In this document: in pieces, positions 31,299-39,966 of the stretch
How the letters are laid out: the number at the start of each line of letters is the position of its first letter
How positions within the stretch are numbered: position 1 is the stretch's first letter
NCBI GenBank assembly: GCA_900544885.1
Contig: UQWU01000007.1
Span: 1-44,999, forward strand
Length of the DNA stretch: 44,999 nucleotides
Source: an uncultured Phascolarctobacterium sp.
GTDB taxonomy: Bacteria; Bacillota; Negativicutes; Acidaminococcales; Acidaminococcaceae
Direction of reading: 5' to 3'
Program-made: the position numbers and the translations under genes
Notes under the pieces: model-generated
What the model saw: the letters and a program-made list of their open reading frames with translations, nothing else
What the model was told of the DNA's origin: nothing
Database searches by the model: none

Positions 31299-33301
31299 TG
31301 AACTTACACTTTGCCCTGGTAGGCAACCAAAACTGCGGTAAAAGCACCTTGTTCAACTATTTGACAGGCAGTAATCAGCACGTCGGTAATTTTCCCGGCG
31401 TTACTGTACAAAAGAAAGAGGGTGCTCTCTTGGCTATGCCTGATGCCGGCGTTATTGACCTGCCAGGTATCTATTCCCTCTCCCCTTATACATCTGAAGA
31501 AATAGTTACTCGCGATTTGCTATTGTATAATAAGCCTGACGCTATTATCAACGTTATTGATGCTACTAATATTGAACGCAGCTTATATCTTTCCTTACAG
31601 TTAATCGAACTGAATGTACCAATGGTCATCGCCTTGAACATGATGGACGAACTGACTAACAGCGGCGGCAGTATCGATATCAAAGCCATGGAAGAACAAC
31701 TGACTATTCCTGTTGTTCCCATCAGTGCCAATACCGGCGAAGGTGTCGGTGAATTAATTAAACGGGCAATCGACGTCGGCAGTAATAAAATTCTGCCTAA
31801 GCGTCTCGACTTCTGCACCGGTCCTGTGCATACTGCTATTCACGCCATCGCCCATTTAATTGAAAACAAAGCCCGCCGTCAAGGTCTTCCCTTACGCTTC
31901 ACTTCTACGAAGTTAATTGAAGGCGACAAGGAATTTGAACACGAGTTGCAGCTGTCCAATAATGAACGTGATATTATCGGTCACTTTGTCGAAGAAATGG
32001 AAATGTCCCTGAAAACCGATAAAGAAGCTGCCCTTGCTGATATGCGTTATGCTTATATTGAAGAATTATGTGCCCACACCGTACAAAAACCTCAGCATAC
32101 AGAAGCGCAGAAACGCTCCGTTAAAATCGACTATTATCTTACCCACAAATATTACAGCATCCCCATGTTCATCCTGATTATGGGAATGGTATTTTGGCTT
32201 ACATTTGACGTCATCGGTGCTTTTTTAAGCGATATGCTGAGTGTCATCATTGATGCAATTACCGCCGGTGCTGATGCTGCCTTGACCGACTTCAACATCA
32301 GTCCCCCAATGCATTCCTTGATTATCAATGGTGTCTTTGGTGGTGTAGGCAGCGTACTTTCCTTCATCCCGACAATCGTTACTCTGTTCTTCTTCCTTTC
32401 CATGCTAGAAGACAGCGGTTATATGGCTCGCGTAGCCTTTGTTATGGATAAACTGCTGCGTAAAATCGGTTTATCAGGTTCTTCCTTCGTACCGATGATT
32501 ATCGGCTTCGGTTGCAGCGTACCTGCAATTATGGCGTCCCGTACCTTAGCCAGTGAACGCGACCGTAAAATGACCATTATCTTAACTCCGTTCATGAGCT
32601 GTAGTGCCAAACTGCCGATTTATGGCATGTTTATTGCGGCCTTCTTCCCACAGAACGGTGGTCTAATTATGCTTTCCTTATACCTGCTAGGTATTTTAGT
32701 AGCAATTATCTCCGGTTTGCTTTTAAATAGTCTGGTGTTCCGCGGTAAACCTGTTCCCTTCGTTATGGAACTGCCTGCTTACCGTCTGCCTACTGCCCGT
32801 AACATCCTCATGCATATGTGGGAAAAAGCTAAAGACTTCCTGCATAAAGCTTTTACTATTATCTTTATGGCCAGCATCGTTATCTGGTTCCTGCAAAACT
32901 TTGATATCCGCTTCTATCTGGTAGATGCCGGTGATAGTATTATCGCTCAAATCGGTAAACTAATTGCCCCTGTCTTTGCTCCTCTCGGCTTCGGCAGCTG
33001 GCAAGCTGCAACCTCTTTAGTAACGGGTATTACTGCTAAAGAAGTTGTTATCAGTACTTTAAGCGTGCTTTCCGGCGGCGATGGCGGTGTTACACTTTCC
33101 CAATTCTTCACTCCGCTCACTGCCTATACCTTCTTAGTATTCTGCCTGCTGTATCCACCCTGCGTAGCAGCTTTGGCAACTATCCGACGCGAAATCGATT
33201 CTGCAACCAGCACATTTACCCTTATCTGCTATGAGCTTGCTGTAGCCTGGATTGTAGCCTTTATCGTCCGCAACATCGGTTTGATGCTGGGCTTCAACTA
33301 A
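31298..33301 (+). CDS. feoB: ferrous iron transporter FeoB
   Basis: A 667-residue Fe(II) transporter. N-terminal G domain: P-loop GNQNCGKST at residues 9-17, NFPGVTVQKKEG (switch I), DLPGIYSLSPYTSEE (switch II) and NMMDE (G4). A helical regulatory domain (~170-275) links to about ten membrane segments from residue ~285, which include the two Gate motifs around SFVPMIIGFGCSVPAIMASRT and FMSCSAKLPIYGMF, each with the conserved cysteine. The C-terminus has LLYPPCVAALATIRRE. It is the main iron route in anaerobes. No feoC follows. A strong terminator ends the operon. Confidence 0.96.
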   Translation: MNLHFALVGNQNCGKSTLFNYLTGSNQHVGNFPGVTVQKKEGALLAMPDAGVIDLPGIYSLSPYTSEEIVTRDLLLYNKPDAIINVIDATNIERSLYLSLQLIELNVPMVIALNMMDELTNSGGSIDIKAMEEQLTIPVVPISANTGEGVGELIKRAIDVGSNKILPKRLDFCTGPVHTAIHAIAHLIENKARRQGLPLRFTSTKLIEGDKEFEHELQLSNNERDIIGHFVEEMEMSLKTDKEAALADMRYAYIEELCAHTVQKPQHTEAQKRSVKIDYYLTHKYYSIPMFILIMGMVFWLTFDVIGAFLSDMLSVIIDAITAGADAALTDFNISPPMHSLIINGVFGGVGSVLSFIPTIVTLFFFLSMLEDSGYMARVAFVMDKLLRKIGLSGSSFVPMIIGFGCSVPAIMASRTLASERDRKMTIILTPFMSCSAKLPIYGMFIAAFFPQNGGLIMLSLYLLGILVAIISGLLLNSLVFRGKPVPFVMELPAYRLPTARNILMHMWEKAKDFLHKAFTIIFMASIVIWFLQNFDIRFYLVDAGDSIIAQIGKLIAPVFAPLGFGSWQAATSLVTGITAKEVVISTLSVLSGGDGGVTLSQFFTPLTAYTFLVFCLLYPPCVAALATIRREIDSATSTFTLICYELAVAWIVAFIVRNIGLMLGFN

Positions 33302-33322
33302 ACAAATAATTTCTACAAAATT

Positions 33323-33356
33323 AAGCCGACAGTTTAATGCTGTCGGCTTTTTTTTA
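33323..33356 (+). terminator. intrinsic terminator after feoB
   Basis: Perfect 10-bp stem AAGCCGACAG / CTGTCGGCTT (33323-33332 with 33340-33349), followed by at least seven T. Confidence 0.95.
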
Positions 33357-33389
33357 TAAGTATTATATTGATTTTATCTACTAATACTA

Positions 33390-33427
33390 CAAAAACCTCT
33401 CTATACCAACGCATAGAGAGGTTTTTA
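33390..33427. terminator. bidirectional terminator between feoB and ppsR
   Basis: 10-bp stem ACCTCTCTAT / ATAGAGAGGT (33395-33404 with 33413-33422) with T5 on both strands. It is 13 nt beyond the ppsR stop. Confidence 0.9.
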
Positions 33428-33435
33428 TTCTTTAC

Positions 33436-34269
33436 TTAAAATTCGTGATGACGTTCTTTGTTCTTTCTTACGTATTCCATAATAATACCTGCAGTTTCTT
33501 CGATTGCACGGTTGGACACGTTGATAATTTGGCAATGCAGACGACGCATAATACCTTTAGCATAGGTTAATTCGTCATTGATACGTTGCATATCAGCATA
33601 TACAGCAGTATCGGACAAGCCCATGGTTTTTAAACGTTCACTGCGAATCTCATTCAGTTTAAACGGATCGATTAACAAACCGATGATTTTATAAGGTGGA
33701 ACCTTAAACAATTCCTCGGGAGGCGGTAATTCCGGCACCAGAGGTACGTTAGCAACTTTAATTTGCTTATGTGCCAAATACATGGAAAGCGGAGTTTTAG
33801 AAGTACGGGAAACACCGATAATAACTACATCGGCCTTTAACAGACCTAACGGATTTTTACCGTCATCGTATTTAACTGCAAATTCTACCGCTTCTACACG
33901 TTTGAAATATTCATGATCCAGAGAATGAATCAGGCCTGCTTGATTACGCGGAATCATACCGGTGGTTTTTTCGATAGATTTCAGCATAGGTCCTAAAACA
34001 TCCACTACCTCTACATCCATAGCCAAAGCACGGTCTGCCATATGCTCACGCAGCTGCGGAGAAACGATGGTATAGCAGACAACTGCTTTATGTGCAGATG
34101 CTTCCTCGATAATTTTATCAATTTGCTCCTTATCCTTAACATAAGGAATGCGGATAACGTCAAATTTTTCTTCTACAAACTGACTAGTAGTGGCTTTTAC
34201 TACGGATTCCGCAGTTTCGCCAATAGAGTCAGATACGGCATAAATAATCGGGTTAGATTTCGCTAGTAT
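33436..34269 (-). CDS. ppsR: pyruvate,phosphate dikinase / PEP synthase regulatory protein (DUF299), non-AUG start
   Basis: A bifunctional kinase/phosphorylase that switches PEP synthase or pyruvate,phosphate dikinase off and on. The C-terminal half contains the P-loop GVSRTSKTPLSMYLA and the family block PLVPELPPPEELF. The N-terminal ~75 residues are intact in the same frame upstream of the first ATG (34041): IIYAVSDSIGETAESVV and the rest match the family, but that stretch holds no ATG, GTG or TTG before an in-frame stop. AAGGGGGG lies just upstream, and ATT (34275), ATC (34272) and ATA (34269) are the only plausible starts. I mark ATA 34269 (spacing 8, 277 residues). It overlaps the ccpN stop by 17 nt. 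The pair ccpN-ppsR (yqfL) is also adjacent in Bacillus. Either a rare start, a point mutation or a sequence error. Confidence 0.8.
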   Translation of the reverse strand: MLAKSNPIIYAVSDSIGETAESVVKATTSQFVEEKFDVIRIPYVKDKEQIDKIIEEASAHKAVVCYTIVSPQLREHMADRALAMDVEVVDVLGPMLKSIEKTTGMIPRNQAGLIHSLDHEYFKRVEAVEFAVKYDDGKNPLGLLKADVVIIGVSRTSKTPLSMYLAHKQIKVANVPLVPELPPPEELFKVPPYKIIGLLIDPFKLNEIRSERLKTMGLSDTAVYADMQRINDELTYAKGIMRRLHCQIINVSNRAIEETAGIIMEYVRKNKERHHEF

Positions 34270-34921
34270 GATAATTACCCCCCTTGCCCTCTGCTAAATC
34301 AACTAACAGACGTGTAAAATTGGTTTTAGTAATACGTCCGACAACTTTGTATTGACGTTTGCTTTCGTCAACAGTCTTCACTACCGGCAGACAGTCGATT
34401 TCGTTATCAATCAGTCTGCGTGCAGCAGCGGCAGCCGGCTCATCAGGAGATGAAACGATAATCTTAGAAATAGGAGTCATAACCATGACTACCGGAATAT
34501 CACGCAAATCGCTGTTATTAATAGCAGCCTTCAGTAAATCTTTACGGGAAACAACGCCTGTCAGATAACCTGATTCGTCTAAAACAAAGACCGTACCTAC
34601 GTCTTCCAAAAACATTGTTACTATTGCTTCATACGCACTTTTATCATGAGTAATGGCTACCGGTACGGACTGCAGGTCCTTAACCTCGATAGCAGAGATT
34701 TCTTCCATCAACATACCCAAAGTATTTTTTCCGGTGTAAAAATAACCTACCTTGGGACGTGCATCAAGAATACCGCCCATAACAAGGATTGCTAAATCGC
34801 TGCGTAAAGCTGCTCTAGTAACATTCAATCTTTCAGCAATATGCTCACCTGTAATAGGTCCATCTAAACGTACTATCTCAGCTATTTGCTTTTGCCTGTT
34901 ACTTAAAGATATGATCTTCAC
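34253..34921 (-). CDS. ccpN: CcpN-like transcriptional repressor with HTH and two CBS domains
   Basis: A 222-residue regulator with an N-terminal winged helix (~5-62: SNRQKQIAEIVRLDGPITGEHIAERLNVTRAALRSDLAILVMGG) and a CBS-domain pair (~75-215, DVGTVFVLDESGYLTGVVSRKDLL and NEIDCLPVVK). CcpN in Bacillus represses gluconeogenic genes and senses ATP/ADP through its CBS domains. The start is GTG at 34921 with GGAAAGG close upstream. It is followed by, and overlaps, the PPDK regulator, supporting a role in the pyruvate-PEP node. Confidence 0.85.
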   Translation of the reverse strand: MKIISLSNRQKQIAEIVRLDGPITGEHIAERLNVTRAALRSDLAILVMGGILDARPKVGYFYTGKNTLGMLMEEISAIEVKDLQSVPVAITHDKSAYEAIVTMFLEDVGTVFVLDESGYLTGVVSRKDLLKAAINNSDLRDIPVVMVMTPISKIIVSSPDEPAAAAARRLIDNEIDCLPVVKTVDESKRQYKVVGRITKTNFTRLLVDLAEGKGGNYHTSEI

Positions 34922-35009
34922 ACCCTTTCCGCATTAGAATCTAATAATATATTTATAGTATACACTATTACCATTAAAATAGCTAGGATAATACATAAAT
35001 ATTTTCCCG

Positions 35010-35054
35010 AAAAATAAAGCTGTATAGCAAAATCTTCTTTTACTATACAGCTTT
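35010..35054 (-). terminator. intrinsic terminator after the ABC importer operon
   Basis: Perfect 12-bp stem AAAGCTGTATAG (35016-35027) / CTATACAGCTTT (35043-35054), followed on the minus strand by ATTTTT. Confidence 0.88.
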
Positions 35055-35076
35055 GATTCTTAATTATAAAAAATAT

Positions 35077-35862
35077 TTATTTACATAAATCAATAGGAAC
35101 TAAAGCACGTAATTCATTACTACAAGTAAATTCATCCGCTTTAACACGGAATACATCTGCTAATAGTTGAGAAGTAACAATTTCTTTTGGTGCGCCACTT
35201 GTCACAAGACGACCTGCTTTGATAACTGCTACATAATCAGCATATTGAATAGCATGGTTCAAGTCGTGAATAACCATAACTACTGTTAGTCCCAGCTCCT
35301 TGTTCAGTTTGTCTAAAAGCTGCATAACCTCCAGCTGATGACAGATATCAAGATATGTAGTCGGTTCATCTAAAAGCAGTACCTGCGGACGTTGTGCCAA
35401 GGCCATTGCAATCCAGGCACGTTGACGTTCACCACCGCTTAATGTGTGCAGCAGACGCTGACGCATGAAAGTCATATTAGTCTGTTCCAAAGCCCATTCT
35501 ACATGCTTATAATCATCCTTGTCCCCACGGCCTAAGAAACCGCGATGCGGAAAACGCCCCATTTCTACTAAGTCCTGAACTGTTAAATCGGTAGGTGCCT
35601 GCGGTGATTGAGTTAAAATCGCCAGACATTGAGCAAATTCACGATGATTAAATTTATGAATATCCTTACCTTTAAAGGTAATGCTGCCTTTGGCACAGGG
35701 CAGAATACAGGAAATCGCTTTTAAAGTCGTAGATTTACCACAACCGTTAGGACCGATAATCGCAGTAATCTTACCTTCAGGAATCTTTAAGGATAAATCA
35801 CGGACAATAACTTTTTTATTAATAGCAATATCGATATTTTGTGCTTCTAAAATAGCGTTCAT
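35077..35862 (-). CDS. ABC transporter ATP-binding protein, siderophore/heme/cobalamin type (FecE/FhuC/BtuD family)
   Basis: A 261-residue ATPase. Walker A GPNGCGKST near residue 37, Q-loop ILTQSPQAPTDLTV, signature LSGGERQRAWIAMALAQ near 143, Walker B VLLLDEPTTYLD and the H-loop VIHDLNHA. The Y-L-D at the D-loop and the length fit the FecCD-type importers. It drives uptake by the permease encoded upstream, whose stop it overlaps by one base (TAATG). A terminator follows. Substrate cannot be told from sequence: ferric siderophore, heme or corrinoid are all possible. Confidence 0.9.
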   Translation of the reverse strand: MNAILEAQNIDIAINKKVIVRDLSLKIPEGKITAIIGPNGCGKSTTLKAISCILPCAKGSITFKGKDIHKFNHREFAQCLAILTQSPQAPTDLTVQDLVEMGRFPHRGFLGRGDKDDYKHVEWALEQTNMTFMRQRLLHTLSGGERQRAWIAMALAQRPQVLLLDEPTTYLDICHQLEVMQLLDKLNKELGLTVVMVIHDLNHAIQYADYVAVIKAGRLVTSGAPKEIVTSQLLADVFRVKADEFTCSNELRALVPIDLCK

Positions 35863-36890
35863 CAGATTTCCCTCCTTAACAAGAATAAGAAGAAGGGAGC
35901 ACCCAAGAAGGCCATAATAATGCCTACAGGCAGTTCAATAGGTGCAAAGACTACACGGGCAAAGGTATCGCTAAGTGTTACAGTAGCAATGCCTAAAAGA
36001 GCGGCCGCAGGTAATAAATAACGATAGTCACTACCGATTAATAGTCGCGCCGCATGAGGAACTACTAGGCCGACGAAGCCTAAAAGTCCGACAACGCTGA
36101 CTGCACTGGCTGCCAGTAAAGCTGCAATAGCAGTCATTACGATACGAGTAATCTCAACATTAATGCCCAAACCGCGTGCCATTTCGTCGCCCAACTGCAA
36201 GATGTTCAGATAAGCAGCACTTAACAACGCCAAAATCAAACCGATAATAGCGTAAGGCAGAATAATGCTTACATGTGGCCAACTACGAGCTGCCAAACCG
36301 CCGACCATCCACATTAAAGCACCATGAACACGGTCGCTGTAAAAAATCATCAAGCCGCTGATACCTGCACTTAAAAAAGCAGATACTGCTACACCTGCCA
36401 AAATAATACGTACAGGCTTAATACCATTTTTCCATGCCAGAATATAAATGCAGACTGCCGCCAGCATAGCACCAATAAAAGCTACAGGCGTAATCAGGTA
36501 TTCCATGGCAGGGAATAAAATCATAATAACAACACCGGCCAGACCTGCACCGGAGGAGATACCGATAATATGAGGATCTGCCAAAGGGTTACGCATAATA
36601 GCCTGCAAGATTGCACCGGACAAAGATAAGTTAATGCCTACCAAAGCAGCTACGATTGTACGCGGCATACGTATATTCCAGATAATTTGACTTTGGGGGT
36701 CATTGCCAGGATTTAATAAAATAGTAATAATCTGTTCCATCGTAATAACACTGGAACCTTTAGTCAAGCTTAAAAATGAACCTAATAACGCTAGGAACAA
36801 AAAGAACACCATGATCAGCACACGCCACGCTGTGCGGCTAATACCAAAATGCTCTACATTTTTAGACGCATCTGTTTGTTTATCATTCAT
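35862..36890 (-). CDS. FecCD-family ABC permease (iron-siderophore/heme/cobalamin type)
   Basis: A 342-residue permease with about ten membrane segments and the family motifs GDDPQ...IIWNIRMPRTIVAALVGINLSLSGAILQ, NPLADPHIIGISSGAGLAG and GLLGFVGLVVPHAARLLIGSDYRYLLP. An N-terminal ~20-residue hydrophilic extension precedes the first segment. The ATG overlaps the stop of the binding-protein gene, and its own stop overlaps the ATPase start. It carries the substrate delivered by the lipoprotein. Confidence 0.9.
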   Translation of the reverse strand: MNDKQTDASKNVEHFGISRTAWRVLIMVFFLFLALLGSFLSLTKGSSVITMEQIITILLNPGNDPQSQIIWNIRMPRTIVAALVGINLSLSGAILQAIMRNPLADPHIIGISSGAGLAGVVIMILFPAMEYLITPVAFIGAMLAAVCIYILAWKNGIKPVRIILAGVAVSAFLSAGISGLMIFYSDRVHGALMWMVGGLAARSWPHVSIILPYAIIGLILALLSAAYLNILQLGDEMARGLGINVEITRIVMTAIAALLAASAVSVVGLLGFVGLVVPHAARLLIGSDYRYLLPAAALLGIATVTLSDTFARVVFAPIELPVGIIMAFLGAPFFLFLLRREI

Positions 36891-37836
36891 TTACAAAAAC
36901 CTCGGGATATACTTGTTGAGCCATAAATTTCACAGCCTCTGGATATTGCAGACCAGGATTAATCAAGAATAAGTTTTCCGGCAGAACATACACATGACCT
37001 TCACGCACTGCTTTCAGACTGTTCCACGCAGGATTATTTTTAAAATCGGCACGCAGACGGTTTTCGATTTCATCTGCCTTACCCATGGAGGTGATAAAAA
37101 TAACCTCTGGATCCTGACCAACAAGGCTTTCCATGCTATAAGGAGTTTTATCGGATTTACCCTTTAAGGATGCAGCCGCTACATTATCAAAGCCTAAGAT
37201 ATCGCTGACACAACCTGCAATGCTACGACTACCTTCAACAGTTACGCTGCTAGCAGTAGCGTGCATAATAACGATTTTCTTTTTATCTTTCGGTAATTTT
37301 TTAGTGATTTCGTTAATCTGATTATCTAAAGCAGCATTTTCAGCCTTAGCTTTATCAGCAGTACCATAAATATCACCTAACATAGTAATAGTTTTCTTCA
37401 CCTCATCATAAGTTTTGGCATTAAACTCTACTACATTGATTTTATTGGATTCCAAAAGCGGAATTAATTTTTCATGCTGACTCTTACTTGCCAGAACAAG
37501 ATCAGGCTTTAAGCCGACAACGCTCTCTGTATTAACATTATATACAAAACCAACTTCGGCCACAGACTTCATAGATTCCGGAATTGTACCTGTTTTAGAT
37601 GTCGCACGACCAATTATTTTACCGTCGACAGCTTCAATTAAACTAAGATAAGATGGGCTCAGGCTTACTACACGCTCAGGCTTTTTCGGCAATACTACCT
37701 GGCGTCCGGCAGCATCAGTCATGGTCAGATACGCTCCTGAACCATCAGCCTTAGTCTTAGCATTATCGTCGCCGCAGCCGCCTACCAAAAGCATGGAAAG
37801 ACACAGTAGTAAACTGAGTAATTTATACAACCGCAT
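36883..37836 (-). CDS. substrate-binding lipoprotein of the FecCD-type ABC importer
   Basis: A 317-residue periplasmic binding protein (class III fold). The N-terminal lipoprotein signal ends with the lipobox LVGGC (Cys20), followed by GDDNAKTKADG. Family blocks are DAAGRQVVLPKKPERVVSLSPSYLSLIEAV, KPDLVLASKSQHEKLIPLLESNKINVV and the C-terminal VYVLPENLFLINPGLQYPEAVKFMA. The helical backbone links two lobes as in BtuF/FhuD/FepB. GAGGTG precedes the ATG. It is the first gene of a three-gene operon with a consensus-like promoter; the ligand is not identified. Confidence 0.88.
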   Translation of the reverse strand: MRLYKLLSLLLCLSMLLVGGCGDDNAKTKADGSGAYLTMTDAAGRQVVLPKKPERVVSLSPSYLSLIEAVDGKIIGRATSKTGTIPESMKSVAEVGFVYNVNTESVVGLKPDLVLASKSQHEKLIPLLESNKINVVEFNAKTYDEVKKTITMLGDIYGTADKAKAENAALDNQINEITKKLPKDKKKIVIMHATASSVTVEGSRSIAGCVSDILGFDNVAAASLKGKSDKTPYSMESLVGQDPEVIFITSMGKADEIENRLRADFKNNPAWNSLKAVREGHVYVLPENLFLINPGLQYPEAVKFMAQQVYPEVFVNE

Positions 37837-37860
37837 ATTATCACCTCATAATAGAAAATA

Positions 37861-37893
37861 TGCTTTTGGATAACGTGTACCGTACCAAAAGCA
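37861..37893 (-). promoter_or_regulatory. leader hairpin of the ABC importer operon
   Basis: Perfect 9-bp stem TGCTTTTGG (37861-37869) / CCAAAAGCA (37885-37893) with a 15-nt loop, followed on the minus strand by TATTTTCTATT and then the ribosome site of the binding protein. This could be an attenuator or an mRNA-stabilising element. It is too small to be a cobalamin riboswitch. Confidence 0.45.
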
Positions 37894-37925
37894 CTCTAGT
37901 AAATATTCTTATTAACACTATTCTC

Positions 37926-37954
37926 ATAATAGCACAAAAAGCCGATATAGTCAA
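37926..37954 (-). promoter_or_regulatory. sigma-A promoter of the ABC importer operon
   Basis: On the minus strand TTGACT (37954-37949), 17-nt spacer, TATTAT (37931-37926). Just downstream two direct repeats of the type TATNATGAGAATA / TTAATAAGAATA cover the start region and may bind an iron regulator such as Fur; this last point is weak. Confidence 0.6.
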
Positions 37955-37965
37955 TAAAACCACCC

Positions 37966-37994
37966 TTGCTCACAGCATTCCTCTTTGTTATAAT
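37966..37994 (+). promoter_or_regulatory. sigma-A promoter of the DUF896-rluA operon
   Basis: TTGCTC (37966-37971), 17-nt spacer, TATAAT (37989-37994). It is divergent from the importer promoter, 11 nt away. Confidence 0.7.
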
Positions 37995-38017
37995 TACATC
38001 AAAGGAGTGAAGAAATA

Positions 38018-38209
38018 ATGCGTATTAATGATATGATTGACCGTATTAACGAACTGGCGAAAAAGAAAAGAACCGTAGGCCTGACCCCTGTTGAATTAGA
38101 AGAACAAAAAGAACTTTACAAACGTTATTTAGGCAATATCCGTGAGCAGGTCAAAGCACAACTGGATAACATCGAAGTTGTGGATAAAAAACCTGGCGAA
38201 ATGAATTGA
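38018..38209 (+). CDS. DUF896 family protein (UPF0291, YnzC-like)
   Basis: A 63-residue protein consisting of two helices, matching DUF896: IDRINELAKKKRTVGLTPVELEEQKELYKRYLGNIREQV is the conserved body. The family is widespread in Firmicutes and is small and helical, and its function is unknown. The ATG has a good AAAGGAG site. Its stop overlaps the start of the pseudouridine synthase gene by four bases, so the two are probably translationally coupled. Confidence 0.88.
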   Translation: MRINDMIDRINELAKKKRTVGLTPVELEEQKELYKRYLGNIREQVKAQLDNIEVVDKKPGEMN

Positions 38210-38874
38210 TTACCTCTTCTTCCATGCCCTGCCTTACGCCGGGCATGATTGCTTTTGAGGATGATTATCTCTTGGTCATTGATAAGCCTGCAGGAATGCT
38301 GGTACATCCTACCGTCAATGAACGTGGCTGTACACTCTATGACTATGTGAAAAATTATTATCTAGCTAAAAATATTGCTGCCGATATTCACCCTGTTTCC
38401 CGACTGGATAGGAATACCTCCGGTCTTGTAATTTTTGCTAAAGAGCCCATAGTACAATTTTGGCTTAGTAAACAAGAAGTCGTCAAAGAATATTTAGCTA
38501 TTGCACAAGGCAGATTGGCGAATAAAACAGGTATTATCGAGGCACCCATTGCCCGCAAAGAAGGCAGCATCATTGAACGCTGCGTCGATTATGAACGCGG
38601 TAAATACGCCAAAACTGCGTATGAGGTTCTAGGCTATTATGGCCAAAACACTTTGATTAAAGTCCGCCTTTTTACCGGACGCACCCATCAGATACGTGTT
38701 CACATGGCTTATATAGGTCATCCTTTGGTTGATGATAATCTTTACGGCATTCCCGGACCACAATCCAGGCACGCCTTACACGCCTATAGACTGGCTTTTT
38801 TACATCCTGTTGGCGATACACCATTGGAAATTACACGCACATTACCTGATGATTTGCGAAAAATACTATACTAA
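38206..38874 (+). CDS. RluA-family 23S rRNA/tRNA pseudouridine synthase
   Basis: A 222-residue enzyme of the RluA family that isomerises uridine in RNA. The catalytic Asp lies in VSRLDRNTSGLVIFAK near residues 64-79; other family blocks are YLLVIDKPAGMLVHPT, KEYLAIAQGR, VRLFTGRTHQIRVHMAYIGHPLVDDNLYG and HALHAYRLAF. It has no N-terminal S4 domain, so it is shorter than RluD/RluB-type enzymes; this is the RluA size class. In the catalytic motif the common HRLD reads SRLD. Start is TTG at 38206 overlapping the preceding stop. ATGs at 38224 and 38245 are possible but have no ribosome site. Target base unknown. Confidence 0.87.
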   Translation: MITSSSMPCLTPGMIAFEDDYLLVIDKPAGMLVHPTVNERGCTLYDYVKNYYLAKNIAADIHPVSRLDRNTSGLVIFAKEPIVQFWLSKQEVVKEYLAIAQGRLANKTGIIEAPIARKEGSIIERCVDYERGKYAKTAYEVLGYYGQNTLIKVRLFTGRTHQIRVHMAYIGHPLVDDNLYGIPGPQSRHALHAYRLAFLHPVGDTPLEITRTLPDDLRKILY

Positions 38875-38888
38875 AAAAATAAATAGTA

Positions 38889-38951
38889 TGCTATAATTTA
38901 ATTAAGTTAAACGAAAAATCGGACAAACAGAAATATTCTCACTGTCTGATT
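38889..38951 (+). promoter_or_regulatory. fba promoter (extended -10) and leader hairpin
   Basis: TGCTATAAT (38889-38897) is an extended -10; the -35 is weak. A 9-bp leader hairpin (AATCGGACA at 38917-38925 with TGTCTGATT at 38943-38951, one G-U) ends just before the ribosome site AAGGAGG. There is no T-tract, so it is not a terminator; it may protect the mRNA or regulate translation. Confidence 0.5.
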
Positions 38952-38969
38952 CTAAGGAGGAATTTGTAA

Positions 38970-39899
38970 ATGCCATTAGTAACATCTACTGAAATGTTTA
39001 AAAAAGCTTACGAAGGTCACTATGCAGTTGGTGCATTCAACGTTAACAACATGGAAATCATCCAAGGTATCGTTGCTGCAGCCCAACAAGAAAAATCTCC
39101 GTTGATTCTGCAAGTATCCGCAGGTGCTCGTAAATATGCCAGCCACGTTTATCTGATGAAACTGGTAGAAGCAGCTATCGAAGAAACCGGCCTGCCTATC
39201 TGCCTGCATCTGGATCACGGCGCTGACTTTGAAATCTGCAAAGCTTGCGTTGATGGCGGTTTCACTTCCGTTATGATTGACGGTTCCAAATATTCTTTTG
39301 AAGAAAATATCGAACTTACCCGTCGTGTTGTTGATTATGCTCATAACAAAGGCGTTGTTGTAGAAGCAGAATTAGGTAAGCTGGCAGGCGTAGAAGACGC
39401 TGTTAAAGTTAACGCTAAAGACGCTACTTATACCGATCCTGATCAAGCTGTAGAATTCGTAGAACGTACCGGTTGTGACTCTTTAGCAATCGCTATCGGC
39501 ACCAGCCACGGTGCTTACAAATTCAAAGGCAAACCGGAACTGGACTTTGCTCGTCTGGAAAAAATCACCAATATGCTGCCGAACTATCCTCTGGTTCTCC
39601 ATGGTGCTTCTACCGTTATCCCTGCTTTCGTTGAAGAATGCAACAAATATGGTGGTAAATTAGACGGTGCTCAAGGTGTTCCGGAAGATATGCTGCTACG
39701 TGCAGGTAAATTCGGCGTTTGCAAAATCAACATCGATACCGACCTGCGTCTGGCAATGACCGCTTCCGTTCGTAAACATTTAGTTGAACATCCGGAAGAA
39801 TTCGACCCGCGTCAATATCTGAAACCGGCACGTCAAGCAATTCAAGATATGGTTGCTCACAAAATGCGTGACGTACTCAACAGCTCCAACAGATTATAA
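38970..39899 (+). CDS. fba: class II fructose-1,6-bisphosphate aldolase
   Basis: A 309-residue zinc-dependent aldolase of glycolysis and gluconeogenesis that splits or forms fructose 1,6-bisphosphate. Visible elements: VGAFNVNNMEIIQGIV at the N-terminus; LHLDHGADFE with the catalytic Asp and a zinc His near residue 80; VEAELGKLAG with zinc Glu near 135; the zinc His in AIGTSHGAYK near 178 and in VLHGAST near 211; and the phosphate-binding KINIDTDLR near 245. Codon use is strongly biased, AAGGAGG is ideal and a strong terminator follows, as for a highly expressed gene. It is monocistronic, 70 nt after the promoter. Confidence 0.96.
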   Translation: MPLVTSTEMFKKAYEGHYAVGAFNVNNMEIIQGIVAAAQQEKSPLILQVSAGARKYASHVYLMKLVEAAIEETGLPICLHLDHGADFEICKACVDGGFTSVMIDGSKYSFEENIELTRRVVDYAHNKGVVVEAELGKLAGVEDAVKVNAKDATYTDPDQAVEFVERTGCDSLAIAIGTSHGAYKFKGKPELDFARLEKITNMLPNYPLVLHGASTVIPAFVEECNKYGGKLDGAQGVPEDMLLRAGKFGVCKINIDTDLRLAMTASVRKHLVEHPEEFDPRQYLKPARQAIQDMVAHKMRDVLNSSNRL

Positions 39900-39922
39900 T
39901 CTATAAATTTAAATTATCTTTT

Positions 39923-39966
39923 AATCCCCTTTCTTACTAAATCAAAGTAAGGAAGGGGATTTTTAT
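39923..39966 (+). terminator. intrinsic terminator after fba
   Basis: 15-bp stem (39923-39937 with 39947-39961, one G-U) rich in CCCC/GGGG, followed by a T-tract to 39965. Confidence 0.93.

Noticed and set aside
33436..34041. ppsR starting at the first ATG (34041), or ppsR as a truncated pseudogene
   Set aside because: The missing N-terminal residues are encoded intact just upstream in the same frame with a ribosome site; only the start codon is non-standard.
37837..37925. Cobalamin riboswitch before the ABC importer
   Set aside because: The leader is under 100 nt with a single simple hairpin; the conserved B12-box and large fold are absent.
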